Positions 36,458 to 46,900 of a stretch of 64,000 bases of DNA are shown one piece after another (positions within the stretch are counted from its first letter, which is position 1; every line of letters begins with the position of its first letter). Position numbers and translations under genes: made by a program. Origin of the DNA: Providencia rettgeri (GTDB lineage: Bacteria > Pseudomonadota > Gammaproteobacteria > Enterobacterales > Enterobacteriaceae); NCBI GenBank assembly GCA_900455085.1, contig UGTZ01000001.1, positions 464,501 through 528,500 of the forward strand, read 5' to 3'. The notes below the pieces were generated by a model, which made no database searches, was not told where the DNA came from, and saw only the letters and a program-made list of their open reading frames with translations.

Positions 36458-37092
36458 GTAAATTTCAGGTTTATCCCGCGGTTAGTGACAAACAGCTTGG
36501 CTTTTATATTGACTCTGCGCGTTGTTCCGGTTGTAAAGCCTGCCAAGTGGCGTGCAAAGATAAAAATAACCTCGACGTGGGTCGCAAATATCGTCGTGTA
36601 TATGAAGTTGCTGGTGGTGAGTTTATCGAAAACGGCACAGGGGGGCTGGTGAATAACGTCTTTGCCTATACGTTGTCCATTTCATGCAACCACTGTGCCG
36701 ACCCAATGTGCGTGAAAAATTGCCCGACGACAGCCATGCACAAGCGTGACGGGGATGGCATTGTGATGGTCAATACAGATAAGTGTGTGGGCTGTGGAAC
36801 CTGTGCGTGGTCTTGCCCGTATGGTGCACCGCAAATGAACCCTGAAACCAAGCAAATGTCGAAATGTGATTTTTGTATTGATTTACAACTAAAAGGGGAG
36901 CAGCCCGTCTGCGTCGCCACTTGCCCATTAGGAGCCATTCAGTTTGGCCCGATAGATGAATTACGACAACGGTATGGTGAGTTAGCGGATGTTCGCGGAC
37001 TTCCAGATTCATCAATAACTCACCCTAATTTAGTGATCCACCCACATCTTGGGGCGGGTCGTACACAAGACTCACAAGGAGAAGCCAAATGA
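36454..37092 (+). CDS. dmsB: DmsB-like four-cluster ferredoxin subunit
   Basis: A 212-residue iron-sulfur subunit with four cysteine groups: C-S-G-C-K-A-C-Q-V-A-C-K, C-N-H-C-A-D-P-M-C-V-K-N-C, C-V-G-C-G-T-C-A-W-S-C and C-D-F-C...C-V-A-T-C. They carry four [4Fe-4S] clusters passing electrons from DmsC to DmsA. The start at 36454 overlaps the DmsA stop as ATGA; a frame opening upstream is not used. Confidence 0.93.
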   Translation: MSKFQVYPAVSDKQLGFYIDSARCSGCKACQVACKDKNNLDVGRKYRRVYEVAGGEFIENGTGGLVNNVFAYTLSISCNHCADPMCVKNCPTTAMHKRDGDGIVMVNTDKCVGCGTCAWSCPYGAPQMNPETKQMSKCDFCIDLQLKGEQPVCVATCPLGAIQFGPIDELRQRYGELADVRGLPDSSITHPNLVIHPHLGAGRTQDSQGEAK

Positions 37093-37988
37093 ATGAATGG
37101 CCACTGTTATTATTCACATTTTTAATGCAAACATCCATTGGGTTGAGTCTGATGTTAGCGCTTTTTGCAAACAAATTATCGGCGAATTTAACGGGCAAAA
37201 CGCACGCACAGTTTTTGCTGTGGTATGTATTTGTCGCCTGCGTATTTGCGGGTATCGGTTTATTGTCCTCAATCACCCACTTAGGGGTTCCTTTAAATGC
37301 GCCTAACTCACTGCTGAATATTTTTTCATCGTGGTTAAGCCGTGAAGTGGTATTCACCGCTACCTATTTTGCTTTTCTCGGGCTGACTTTCCTATGGTTA
37401 TGGCTCAAAAAGGAATTGTCATATTTGCTACTTGGCTTGGCCATTATTGCAGGGCTATGCGATGTGTATGCCATGGCTTCAATCTATCGTTATACATCAA
37501 TGTTAACGTGGATGAATGATAATACGTATTTGATGTTCTACGGCACGATGTTTACTGCGGGAGCTGCTGGGTATTATTTATTAATCAATTTGTTATTGCG
37601 TTTTAACATCGGAGCCGTAGAGACTCAGATATCAACTCGTGGGTTATGGATGTTATGGGCGGTGATTGGGGTTAGCTTACTGGTTCGTTTAGCTTATCAG
37701 CCTGCCTATGAAAGTTACTTGGTTCACACTAGCTATAATAATGAATCCATTACATTTCCTATCGACTCTATCCATGCTTACCAAGGGATTTGGTCACTGC
37801 GTATCACGAGTTGGGTAGTTGGAATATTGGCGGTGATGGTATTGGGATATGGGTTGTTTCGTCATATACGACAAACGGCGAATAGGGTTATGACTTCGAG
37901 CAGTAAAGGATATTTAGTGGTTGGTTGTACAGCGGCGATGGTTGCTGAGTTTATGCTGCGTTACTGTTTTTACACGATCCACATATAG
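37089..37988 (+). CDS. dmsC: DmsC-like membrane anchor subunit
   Basis: A 299-residue polytopic protein with about eight hydrophobic helices, matching DmsC in size and in the opening M-N-E-W-P-L-L-L-F-T. It anchors the DmsAB dimer in the inner membrane and oxidises menaquinol. An ATGA overlap with dmsB shows translational coupling. Confidence 0.9.
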   Translation: MNEWPLLLFTFLMQTSIGLSLMLALFANKLSANLTGKTHAQFLLWYVFVACVFAGIGLLSSITHLGVPLNAPNSLLNIFSSWLSREVVFTATYFAFLGLTFLWLWLKKELSYLLLGLAIIAGLCDVYAMASIYRYTSMLTWMNDNTYLMFYGTMFTAGAAGYYLLINLLLRFNIGAVETQISTRGLWMLWAVIGVSLLVRLAYQPAYESYLVHTSYNNESITFPIDSIHAYQGIWSLRITSWVVGILAVMVLGYGLFRHIRQTANRVMTSSSKGYLVVGCTAAMVAEFMLRYCFYTIHI

Positions 37989-38022
37989 ATAACAGCGTAT
38001 TGCTTAGGAAAGTATCTTTTTT

Positions 38023-38589
38023 ATGATCCATTTTTCACACTATGCAGCGGCGTTTAATATTTTAGGCACATGCTATTTATTTTCACCCAATGACGATGCA
38101 AGTCATTATGCAATAAGCTTTTTCAAGTTAGATGACTTCGCATCTCAGTGGCCTTGTAAGGTCAGCATCTCGCTTAGCGAACGGATCTCGGCATCGCTAA
38201 ATATTGAGATTGCGGCACTGCATACTCAGTGGACGGATTTGTTTATTGGACCTGAAGCATTACCCGCCCCGCCATGGGGCTCGGTATATCTTGACCCAGA
38301 GGGTGTTTTGCAAGGTTCTTCCACGGTGGCATTGAGTGAGTTTTTAAAACGGGAGCGTTTAAAAATACAGACCCGTTATCCAGAGCCCTCTGACCATGTT
38401 GGTTTAATGTTATTTCAAGCGGCAGTTTTGGCTTCACAAGTCAGGGAGGCCGCATTAAAAGAATTGTTGAATGACCATTTGGGAAGTTGGCTACCACAAT
38501 TTTCTCAGCAATTAAATCGAACAAGGTATAGCCCATTCTATAATGCATTAACTGAATTAGCTCTGGTGACTGTCAGGTCGTGCTTGTAA
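38023..38589 (+). CDS. dmsD: DmsD/TorD-family redox enzyme maturation chaperone
   Basis: A 188-residue helical protein with the family mark P-P-W-G-S-V-Y-L-D (D in the TorD/DmsD consensus) and the P-E-P-S-D-H-V-G-L segment. It binds the Tat signal of the catalytic subunit and holds it until cofactor insertion. It lies 34 bp after dmsC, as in E. coli ynfEFGH-dmsD. Confidence 0.87.
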   Translation: MIHFSHYAAAFNILGTCYLFSPNDDASHYAISFFKLDDFASQWPCKVSISLSERISASLNIEIAALHTQWTDLFIGPEALPAPPWGSVYLDPEGVLQGSSTVALSEFLKRERLKIQTRYPEPSDHVGLMLFQAAVLASQVREAALKELLNDHLGSWLPQFSQQLNRTRYSPFYNALTELALVTVRSCL

Positions 38590-38794
38590 TATTATTCAAT
38601 ATTTTTGATTGTTAAATGGTTAATTAAACGTAATATTTGAATAGGTGAAAGGTTAACAAATTTTAATTAAATGAAAATTGATTTAGTTATAAGAAATGCA
38701 AATTAAAATGATTCTTACTTTATCTTTCTAAGCCATAATGCATTTTTAAGCCATACTACTTAATGATGTTTTGGATATCCATAGGGGGTATAAA

Positions 38795-39217
38795 GTGGTC
38801 AATTTATTAAATCGTTTGTTGTCCCATGAAGATGCTGGCAGGTTGTTATTGCGTCTTTCTGTTGGTGGGCTCATGTTGTTTCATGGTATGAGCAAATTAA
38901 TGACTGGTGCGAGTGGTATTAAAGCGCTGCTGGCTTCTTATGGTTTACCTGAATTTATTGCTTATGGAACAATTCTAGGTGAAGTGGTTGCGCCTATTTT
39001 CATTATTTTAGGGATTTTAACTCGTCCATCAGCTTTATTAGTGGCTTTCACCATGGTGGTTGCATGGTTAATGATTGGGCTAGATAAAACATTTGTATTG
39101 GATAAAACCGGTGCATGGGCGATTGAAAGCCTAGTGTATTTCTTCTTGAGTGGTATTGCATTGGCATTTTTAGGTGCGGGTAAATATTCCATTATTAAAA
39201 ACCCGAACTGGCGATAA
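38795..39217 (+). CDS. DoxX-family inner-membrane protein
   Basis: A 140-residue protein with four transmembrane helices and the DoxX pattern G-R-L-L-L-R-L...G-G-L-M-L-F-H-G. A GTG start at 38795 is preferred because AGGGGG lies 6 bp upstream; a TTG start eight codons earlier is less likely. Functions of such proteins are not settled (some are linked to redox stress). It is a single gene with a shared terminator. Confidence 0.8.
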   Translation: MVNLLNRLLSHEDAGRLLLRLSVGGLMLFHGMSKLMTGASGIKALLASYGLPEFIAYGTILGEVVAPIFIILGILTRPSALLVAFTMVVAWLMIGLDKTFVLDKTGAWAIESLVYFFLSGIALAFLGAGKYSIIKNPNWR

Positions 39218-39256
39218 ACCTGTTTTTCTTTTGTGTTTGACATTGCCTTTGAAAAA

Positions 39257-39291
39257 AGACCATCAAAAAATTTCTGATGGTCTATTTTTTT
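39257..39291. terminator. Bidirectional terminator between doxX and the rtc operon
   Basis: AGACCATCA / TGATGGTCT stem with a T7 run on the plus side and an A6 run (T on minus) on the other side. It closes both convergent units. Confidence 0.88.
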
Positions 39292-39303
39292 GAAAAATAC
39301 CTG

Positions 39304-39432
39304 TTAATGATTTTCTAACACGGATTCACATGCAAACAGTATTTTAACGTGATGAGTTTCTTCTATTTCTTTGAGTGTTTTCTCTATCCGTTCTCTCATT
39401 AGCACGGATACACTTTCATGGTCAGTTTCCAT
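39304..39432 (-). pseudogene. Truncated RlaP-type nucleotidyltransferase (first 42 codons)
   Basis: A short frame with a good AGGAG ribosome site, 26 bp after rtcB. It reads E-I-E-E-T-H-H-V-K-I-L-F-A-C-E-S and then V-L-E-N-H-stop. The family of RNA-ligase-associated nucleotidyltransferases (RlaP, COG3541 type) begins with the same pattern and continues G-S-R-A-W-G-F...D-S-D-Y-D, the catalytic part. Here that part is gone and only about 20 bp remain before the terminator. It is therefore a deletion remnant, not a frameshift. Family naming is from memory. Confidence 0.6.
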
Positions 39433-39458
39433 GCTTTTTCTCCTGTAACGTTTTATCG

Positions 39459-40686
39459 TTAACCCTTAACACATACCACTTGGCGTAGGGTATGAACAAT
39501 TTCTACCAGTGATGATTGTGCTGCCATTACCGCGTCGATGTCTTTGTAGGCCATCGGTATTTCGTCAATCACATCACTGTCTTTTCGGCACTCAACATGG
39601 GCAGTCGCCATTTTTTGGTCGCTAACTGAGAAACGCTTTTTGGCTTCAGTTCGGCTCATTACACGGCCTGCACCGTGGCTACAGGAACAGAAACTTTCTT
39701 CGTCTCCTAACCCGCGCACGATAAAGCTTTTCGCCCCCCATAGACCCTGGAATGATCCCCATTTGGCCTTTTCGAGCGGATACCGCACCTTTTCGTGTCA
39801 CTAAAACGTCTTCACCAAAGTGCTGCTCTTTTTGCACATAGTTATGATGGCAATTTACAGCTTCTTGCTCTGTAATAAATGGTTTTGGAATTTCACGCGA
39901 TAGTGCTTCTAACACGCGGTGCATCATCACTTCACGGTTATGGCGGGCAAAGTCTTGCGCCCAACCCACTGCTTCCATATAGTCATTAAAATGTACGCTT
40001 CCTTCTTCGAAATACGCGAGGTCTCTATCAGGTAAATTAGCAATATGCTGTTGCATATCTTTTTGTGCCAATGTGATAAACAAGTTACCAATCGCATTTC
40101 CCACTCCGCGTGACCCGCTATGTAGCATCACCCATACACGGTCTTGTTCGTCTAAACACAGCTCAATAAAGTGGTTTCCCGTTCCCAACGTCCCTAAATG
40201 GTTATAATGGTTAGTTTGGCGCAGTTTTGGGTACTTATCGCAGATACGCTTAAACTCTGCATCTAAATGTGCCCAGTGGCTATCGACAATATCCGGTGTA
40301 CGATGCCAAGCCCCTTTATCACGCCCATGTCGATGGGTGGTTCGACCGTGTGGCACTGCCGCTTCAATGGCAAAACGGATATTTTGCAGGCTATCCGGCA
40401 AATCCGATGCCGTTAAGGACGTTTTTACGGCAATCATTCCACAACCAATATCCACTCCAACCGCCGCAGGAATAATGGCCCCTTTAGTTGGAATCACGCT
40501 TCCAATGGTTGAACCTTTCCCCACGTGTACATCAGGCATCACAGCAAGGTGCTTGAAAATAAACGGCATTTTGGCGGTATTTTGTAGTTGTGTAACTGCT
40601 TTCGGGTCAACAGGAACTCCATTGGTCCACATTTTTACCGGTACGCCATTTTCTTGAGTTAATTCGTTGAATTTATTATTTATCAT
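39459..40686 (-). CDS. rtcB: RNA-splicing ligase RtcB (one frameshift)
   Basis: A 408-residue ligase (E. coli 408) that joins 2',3'-cyclic-phosphate and 5'-OH RNA ends using GTP and manganese. Motifs are D-V-H-V-G-K-G-S-T-I-G, G-V-D-I-G-C-G-M, G-T-L-G-T-G-N-H-F-I-E, H-S-G-S-R-G and, after the break, C-S-H-G-A-G-R with the guanylated histidine. A G6 run at about 39734-39739 has one G too many; with five it reads G-S-M-G-A-K-S-F-I-V-R-G. As written, the protein would lose the histidine and be inactive. It lies 3 bp after the slipin stop, in the RtcR-controlled unit. No rtcA (cyclase) gene is present. Confidence 0.93.
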
Positions 40687-40689
40687 TAT

Positions 40690-41807
40690 TTATTCCTTAA
40701 TTTTTACTAATCCGTTTAATACTTGGTCTAATCCACCGTAAACAGAAATTTGGTCGATGCGATGCGCAATATTTTCTAAGGTTTCGAGCTCTTTCAAACG
40801 CAAGGCAATGGGGTTGTTTTCCATCACTTTAGCGGTGTTTAGCAGTGAGCGAGTCGCCGCGGTTTCTTCACGTCGGCGGATCACGTTTGCTTGTGCCGAT
40901 TTCTCGGCTTCGACTACTTGGGATAAAATCGTGCGCATATCTCCCGGTAAAATAATATCTTTAACACCAATGCTATCGATTTCTAGGCTAAACTCAGTGA
41001 CGTATTGCGCCACTTGAGCCAACATCAGCTCATCAATTAGTTGCTTGTTTTCTAACAGTTCGTCTAAGGTTCGAGTCCCCACGATTTCTCTTATTGAGAA
41101 TTGTAATTCACGATATAAATGTTCTACAGGCTGACTCAATTTGAAAATGTCAGCAAAACATCCTGATAGCGCCAATTAGCACACAGATTGACGCGCAATG
41201 TGACTTTATCTTTGGTTAAAATTTCTTGCCCGCTGACTTCAAGTGATTGCAAACGCGTATCAATGATTTCAACCTCATGTTTATGGTTAATTTTCCAATA
41301 GCCGTAAGTTCCCGGTTGTAATAAATCTTGTATCTCACCATCAATTTTTAGCATACCGACATGCCATGCAGGTACTTGGCTAATCAAGGCCAACTCATTG
41401 CCTTTAATGCGTTTTTTACCCATTAATCGGGCAACTAAGGCGGAGTCAATAACACTATTTTCTAGTGATTGCAGTTCCACTTTTAAGCTATTGCCATTTT
41501 TCCAATACAACCGACGGGTTGCTGGTGGCAAGATTTCTGCCAAGCTATTGTGCAAGTAAATAAAACCAATCTCATCATCAGCTAAAATGATGTCAATACA
41601 GTGCTCATCAACCCAATCAGAGTGAAATTGGCGTAAGTGGTCGGCCAATTTTTCATCAATGGCCTCATTGTCGAGGGTGAACAATGACACTGTCAATCGA
41701 TTGAACCAGTCGTTTAAATGGTGCTCACCCGCTGTTAGTAATTGCTTAAAATCCCCATTTTTAGCGGTCAATGCGATTTGTCCTTGAGCGATATTGATTT
41801 TTTTCAT
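40690..41807 (-). CDS. Slipin-type SPFH/band-7 protein of the rtc operon (one frameshift)
   Basis: A 372-residue protein after adding one T to the T4 run at 41155-41158 (Y-Q-D-V-F-A-D-I-F-K-L-S-Q-P restored). The N-terminal part is a variable domain; the band-7 core includes P-G-T-Y-G-Y-W, the L-T-K-D-K-V-T-L-R-V-N strand, and later R-E-I-V-G-T-R-T-L-D-E-L-L and E-A-E-K-S-A-Q-A-N-V-I-R-R-R-E-E-T-A-A-T-R-S, a coiled segment. Slipins form membrane-associated or soluble ring assemblies. Slipin genes are known companions of RtcB/RtcR loci; their job in RNA repair is unclear. No clear transmembrane helix is seen at the N terminus. Confidence 0.82.
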
Positions 41808-41977
41808 TATTTTTCCTTTTTTATGGTTTATCCACCACTGAAGAAAAAAGTGAAGTGGTGAGGGGAAAAGTAGAGTGCCCAGTACGGCTGTCTAAATTTC
41901 TGCTCATCACTCGGCAAGGTTCTCGAGTGGTGGTTTTAAGCTTAACTTCAACTTAGTTTTATACAGTTGGATTTGTA

Positions 41978-42117
41978 TTTTTTTCAGGAGTCGAACCTGA
42001 TAGCTAGGCTATTACCAAGGTATCTTACTGACGGCGGCATACAGACCATGTAGTGACTAACGCCACCATGTCTGCACCGGTTGAACGCGAAGTTCAGACA
42101 ATTTTCGGCAGTGGATA
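41978..42117 (-). ncRNA. Structured leader RNA with tRNA-like T arm (Y-RNA-like candidate)
   Basis: Downstream of the sigma54-type promoter and before the slipin gene. On the minus strand, hairpin TGAAC-TTCGC-GTTCA is followed by a longer hairpin (CAGACATGGTG...CACTACATGGTCTG with one bulge), an ATAGC-CTA-GCTAT stem, then TCAGG-TTCGACT-CCTGA. The last is a perfect 5-bp stem with a 7-nt TTCGANN loop, exactly the T arm of a tRNA. GCCGAA occurs near the 5' end. Bacterial Y RNAs (YrlA) in rtc/rsr operons mimic tRNA in this way. No complete acceptor stem or normal anticodon arm was found, so it is not an ordinary tRNA gene. Ends are approximate. Confidence 0.55.
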
Positions 42118-42127
42118 AATAGATAAT

Positions 42128-42144
42128 TGCCAGAAGCGTGCCAA
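42128..42144 (-). promoter_or_regulatory. Sigma54 (-24/-12) promoter of the rtc operon
   Basis: TTGGCACGCTTCTGGCA on the minus strand fits the sigma54 consensus TGGCACG-N4-TTGCA with one mismatch in the -12 element. RtcR is a sigma54 activator encoded divergently, so the match is well supported by context. Transcription would start near 42117. Confidence 0.85.
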
Positions 42145-42292
42145 CTTTGATGAAAATATAATAAATATTTTATGTCATTGAAAAATAACAAATAAATATT
42201 TTAATGAAATTTTACTAACATTGAATGATGAAATGAATTAGGCTATTTATTATATTTTTATCTCGTCTTTTATAAATTTATATAAACTCATT

Positions 42293-43877
42293 ATGAATAA
42301 AAAACGCAAAGTTGTTATTGGCGTACTGGGCACGGTACTCGATAGGCGAGGTAAAAAAGCCAATCGCTGGACAAAATGGCGCCAACGGTAGGCTTGTGCC
42401 AACAACCTGATTTGGATATCGGTCGCTTTGAACTGCTACATCAGGTCAATGACTATGGCATGGCGCATCGGGTGAAGGAGGATATTGAGCAAGCCTCTCC
42501 CAATACCGAAGTGGTGCTGCATGAGGTGGATATTGCCGACCGTGGGACTTCGAAGAGGTGTATACCTCGTTATTGGATTTTTCTTCAAGTTATCAATTTG
42601 ATACTGACGACGAAGAGTATCTGGTGCATATCACGACGGGCACCCATGTGGTACAAATCTGTTGGTTTTTATTAACCGAAGCTCATTATTTACCTGCCAA
42701 ATTAATCCAAACCTCTCCCAGCCAAAAGGGGAGAGAAAAAGACCCAATCGGCATTCATACGGTGATTGACCTTGATTTAAGCCGTTATACCCACATCACC
42801 AGTCGCTTCCAAACAGAGCAGCAACAGCAGGTATCCTTCTTAAAATCCGGGATTGCCACGCGTAATGCTGCGTTTAACACCATGATTGAGCAAATCGAGC
42901 GGGTGGCTTTGCGCTCAAAAGCGCCGATTTTACTCAATGGCCCAACGGGGGCTGGGAAGTCGTTTTTGGCGCGACGCATTTACCAATTGCGGGAAAGCCG
43001 CCACCAAGTCAAGGGGCGTTTTGTGGAAGTGAACTGCGCCACTTTGCGCGGTGATAATGCCATGTCGACGCTATTTGGCCATGTCAAAGGGGCGTTTACT
43101 GGGGCACTAAATGCACGAGGCGGTTTGTTAAAAGAAGCCGATGGCGGCATTTTATTTTTAGATGAAATTGCAGAACTTGGCCTTGATGAACAAGCTATGT
43201 TACTCAAAGCCATTGAAGAAAAACGTTTTTTTCCTTTTGGCTCCGACAATGAAATCCACAGTGATTTCCAGCTGATAGCGGGAACCCACCGCAATCTTGC
43301 AAAGCAAGTGGAATCGGGTAAGTTTCGTGAAGACTTATACGCCCGTATCAATATGTGGACCTTTGCCTTGCCGGGGTTAAAAGAACGTCGTGAAGATATT
43401 GAACCCAATATCGATTATGAATTAGCCAAACTTTGCCAAGATCAGCAAAGCCAAATCCGCTTTGATAGCGAAGCACGCAGCCTGTATGTGAAGTTTGCTT
43501 GTTCCTTGCAAGCCCAGTGGCGCGGCAATTTCCGTGAATTGGGGGCCTCGATTAGCAGGATGGCGACCTTTGCCGAGCGCGGGCGCATTACTAAAGTGGT
43601 TGCCGAGGAAGAAATTGGCCGTTTGCAGTCTCAATGGCAGCCAAAATCAACCAATACATTTCCAAAGCAAATTGGTGAGATTGATTTATTCGATAAGCAG
43701 CAACTGGCAACAGTACTTGAAGTTTGCCGCCGTTCATCTTCCCTTTCCGAGGCAGGTCGTGAGCTGTTTGCGGTATCACGGCAACACAAAAAACAGCCCA
43801 ATGATGCGGACAGGCTGCGAAAATATCTCGCCAAATTTGAGTTGGATTGGGAAGGGGTGAAGGGAAATAATGGGTAA
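42293..43877 (+). CDS. rtcR: Sigma54-dependent activator RtcR (two frameshifts)
   Basis: A 528-residue regulator (E. coli 532) after restoring two missing C residues. Near 42383 W-T-K-W-R-P-T-V-G-L-C-Q-Q is recovered; near 42540 D-P-W-D-F-E-E-V-Y is recovered. The N-terminal CARF-like sensor (I-T-T-G-T-H-V-V-Q-I-C-W-F) represses the AAA+ domain until an RNA-damage signal binds. The AAA+ part has Walker A G-P-T-G-A-G-K-S, the sigma54-contact loop G-A-F-T-G-A and Walker B G-G-I-L-F-L-D-E-I. The C terminus carries a Fis-like helix-turn-helix. It is divergent from the operon it should control. Confidence 0.93.
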
Positions 43878-43879
43878 AC

Positions 43880-43900
43880 AAAAGCCCCCGTAAGGGGGCT
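43880..43900 (-). terminator. Terminator of the giant adhesin gene
   Basis: AGCCCCC / GGGGGCT stem with a 4-nt loop; on the minus strand TTTTGTTT follows. It lies 38 bp past the stop of the minus-strand adhesin and just after the rtcR stop. Confidence 0.85.
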
Positions 43901-43938
43901 GATGGGGTAAAACTGAGTTGGTTTAAATTAGATAGTGA

Positions 43939-46900
43939 TTAATATTCTTGAACACAAATAATAGATAATCTTTCCTTGCTATTTATTTGATTTATAAATG
44001 CGCCCATGTGACCATTAGCATTTATCATATATTTAGAAAAACTCCAATTACTAATCCAAAAATATTGCTCTGTAATGAATTTTTGTGCGGTATCCTTCCC
44101 CCACTCTTTACTTAATAAGGTGATATTTTCTTGTGTCATGACCTCATTGGGTGATTGACACATCTTTAACGCTTCTTTTGGTGTTCCTTTTCCATTGTGG
44201 GTATACCACGACTCTAAGGTAAAGGTATAGACCATATTCTTGATATTAGAGCCTCTAGATTTTCCGGTGATGGTGACTTTTGCTTTGGAGCTGTCTTTCG
44301 GTTGTTTATTCAATGTCACAATACCTGTGCTATCAATATATAACCAATTTTGATCAACCGTCCAACTATAGTCAGAACCAGTCCATAGTGAAGGGTTGAT
44401 TTGAAATTGCGCGCCAGTATATCCGACATGAGGGAATTGCTCATCAATAGAGTAGTTTTTCTTATCCCCTAGTCGTGTAATTGACATTTCACCGTAATTT
44501 ATAATTTGAATGGACTGAGCACTATCATTATAACCAATTGAGCTATTGTCTAATGTGATTTTGGCAATCCCTGACCTGTTATCGTTATGAAAGTTAGCCT
44601 CATATTTCCCTGGTTCAATTTCTGTTATTGTTTTCGGTTGATTCCAATAATTAGAGTGTAATCTTGGATTTTTCCCCGTTATTGGGTTGCCATTATCGTC
44701 TTTAAGTATTAGGTATAGTGTGGCAAATGTTTTCTTAGTGTCTGTCTCATAGCGGTTTGCTGTGAGTTCACTTTTCCCTGGACCAAACACAGGCGCGCCA
44801 GTTTCAACCGTAATTGTTTTTGGTATACTACGAACTGGAACAACACTTGCTGATATCGAATGTTTTCCGGGTGTTGCAAGTTTGAGGTATCCTGTATATC
44901 GACGAGTGAAAGTGTCTTTTTCGATATTCCATTTAACTTGTAATGAAATGTTATTTGTATCAAGTAATTTAATATCGGCAGTATCAATAAATACATCATT
45001 ACCATATCTATCCTTAATTTTTAACTCAAAATCAGCTTTTTCACCAACTTTAATCGTACTTTTATCAAGCTTCAATTGAACGACTACAGTGTTACCAGTG
45101 TCACTGAATGGAATAACAGATACCTGTATTGTACCCAAAACCTTATTGACTTCTGCGGTCAGATCATATTGTGTTGTTTGAGTTAGCGCTACTGTTGTTG
45201 TGTATTCTCCTTTCTGTGTTGAGTTTTCTTGCAATGTCTTAATGGGGATAGCTGTTGATGTTTTAGCGTCCATCAAACTGATATCTGTTGCTTGTAATTC
45301 AGTGACGCCATTACCATATTGGTCGGTTAACTTGAATGTTAATTGGAACTCTTGTCCTGGTTTGGTGATGTATTTCCCTGAGCCATCTGCGGTTATTGAG
45401 GACTTCATGCTCACATGAGCCACATTTTTAACCCCTTTCGGATTTTCAATCGTGATTGTGGTAGTATAAGGGTGCCCATTAACCTTAACAGTTACTGGAT
45501 ATACACCAGCTTTCGTCAGCAATAAGCTTGATGTGTAGTTGCCATTATTACTTTCAATCCATTTTGTCTGTGTTGGTGTGCCTGCAAGTTCCATGGTGAT
45601 ATTGGAGGCATCAACAGTCACAACGCCATTACCGAACTTATCTTTCAGATTGAGTTGAAGATTGGCGTTAGTACCAATGCTTAGTACTGCAGGTACATTT
45701 AACTCAACTTTCGCGACATTTTTAGCGCCTTCTAGTGGTTTCACCTCAATGTCGATATTTTTTACCTGTTTATTTACATCAACCAATAATGTGTGCTTTT
45801 TAACTTTCTCTAGTGTGATTTGAGCCGTATAGACACTATCGTGTGATGCTGATTTCGCCCACTGTGCTTTTGTGGTAATGGTGTCGTCAGTATTTTTGAA
45901 CTTAATGTCTTTCGTTGCGATATCTGCCACTTCATTGCCATATTTATCAAGCATGGTGAGGGTTAATGTAGTGCTTTCACCTGCACTCATTGAAGTTACT
46001 GCAGGAGTTGATTTAATCTCATTAACATTGCTAGCGCCTTTCAAAGCTTTCACCGTGACTTCCTTGGTATTGGCATCTTGTTTATTCACCGTCGCGGTTA
46101 ATGTGTGTTTACCCACTTTGGTTAATGGTAAGGTGGCTTTATACACGCCTACCGATGCCATATGCCAAGCAATACTGTGGCTATCAATAATTTCTGCGCT
46201 ATGGCTATCGGTTAACACAATATCTGCCCCATTGACGTTAGTCACCAAATTGCCATATTGGTCTTTCAGCTCTAAAGTTAATTCAACTTCTTTACCTGCA
46301 TCAAAGGTCTTGAGGTTTGTAGTGATTTTTGCATTTTTTACCCTATCTTTGCCACTTGGGTAAGTTGCTTCTACGGTTTGAATGCGGCTTGGTTGCTTAT
46401 TGACAGTGGCTTTAAACTGGTAATTATCGACAGTTTTTAACTGTTGTTTAGTGGTATACACGCCATTTTGTGAGGAAACCCATTTAACATTTGTAGATTT
46501 TCCATTATTGGTGAGCTGAATGTCTTTATTATTGATATCAATAACACCGTTATCAACACTGTCTGTTAGCGCTAATATTAAGGTCACCTCTTTCCCCGCT
46601 TCAAGAGTACCTACATCGGTTTCAAGAGTGGTTTTATGGACGTTATTTACCCCTTTGGCTGGGGCAACGATTAGTTCAATCTTATCGCTAAGTATTTTGC
46701 CTGCGGAAACTTGAATAGGCTGCTTGTGTAACTTGTTCATAGTGAGTTCTTGAGAGTAAAACCCATCTTTAAGTTCTTTCCATATGGAGGTCGATTGCAA
46801 GTCAGTTAATAACTTCAATTTCGATGATGCCCCAGTCAGCTTGTTACCAAACTTATCTTTTAGCCCCACTTTTAGGGTGACTTTTTCCGCGGAATTGACC

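Noticed and set aside
41978..42117. Ordinary tRNA gene
   Set aside because: A perfect T arm is present, but no complete acceptor stem or 7-nt anticodon loop could be found.
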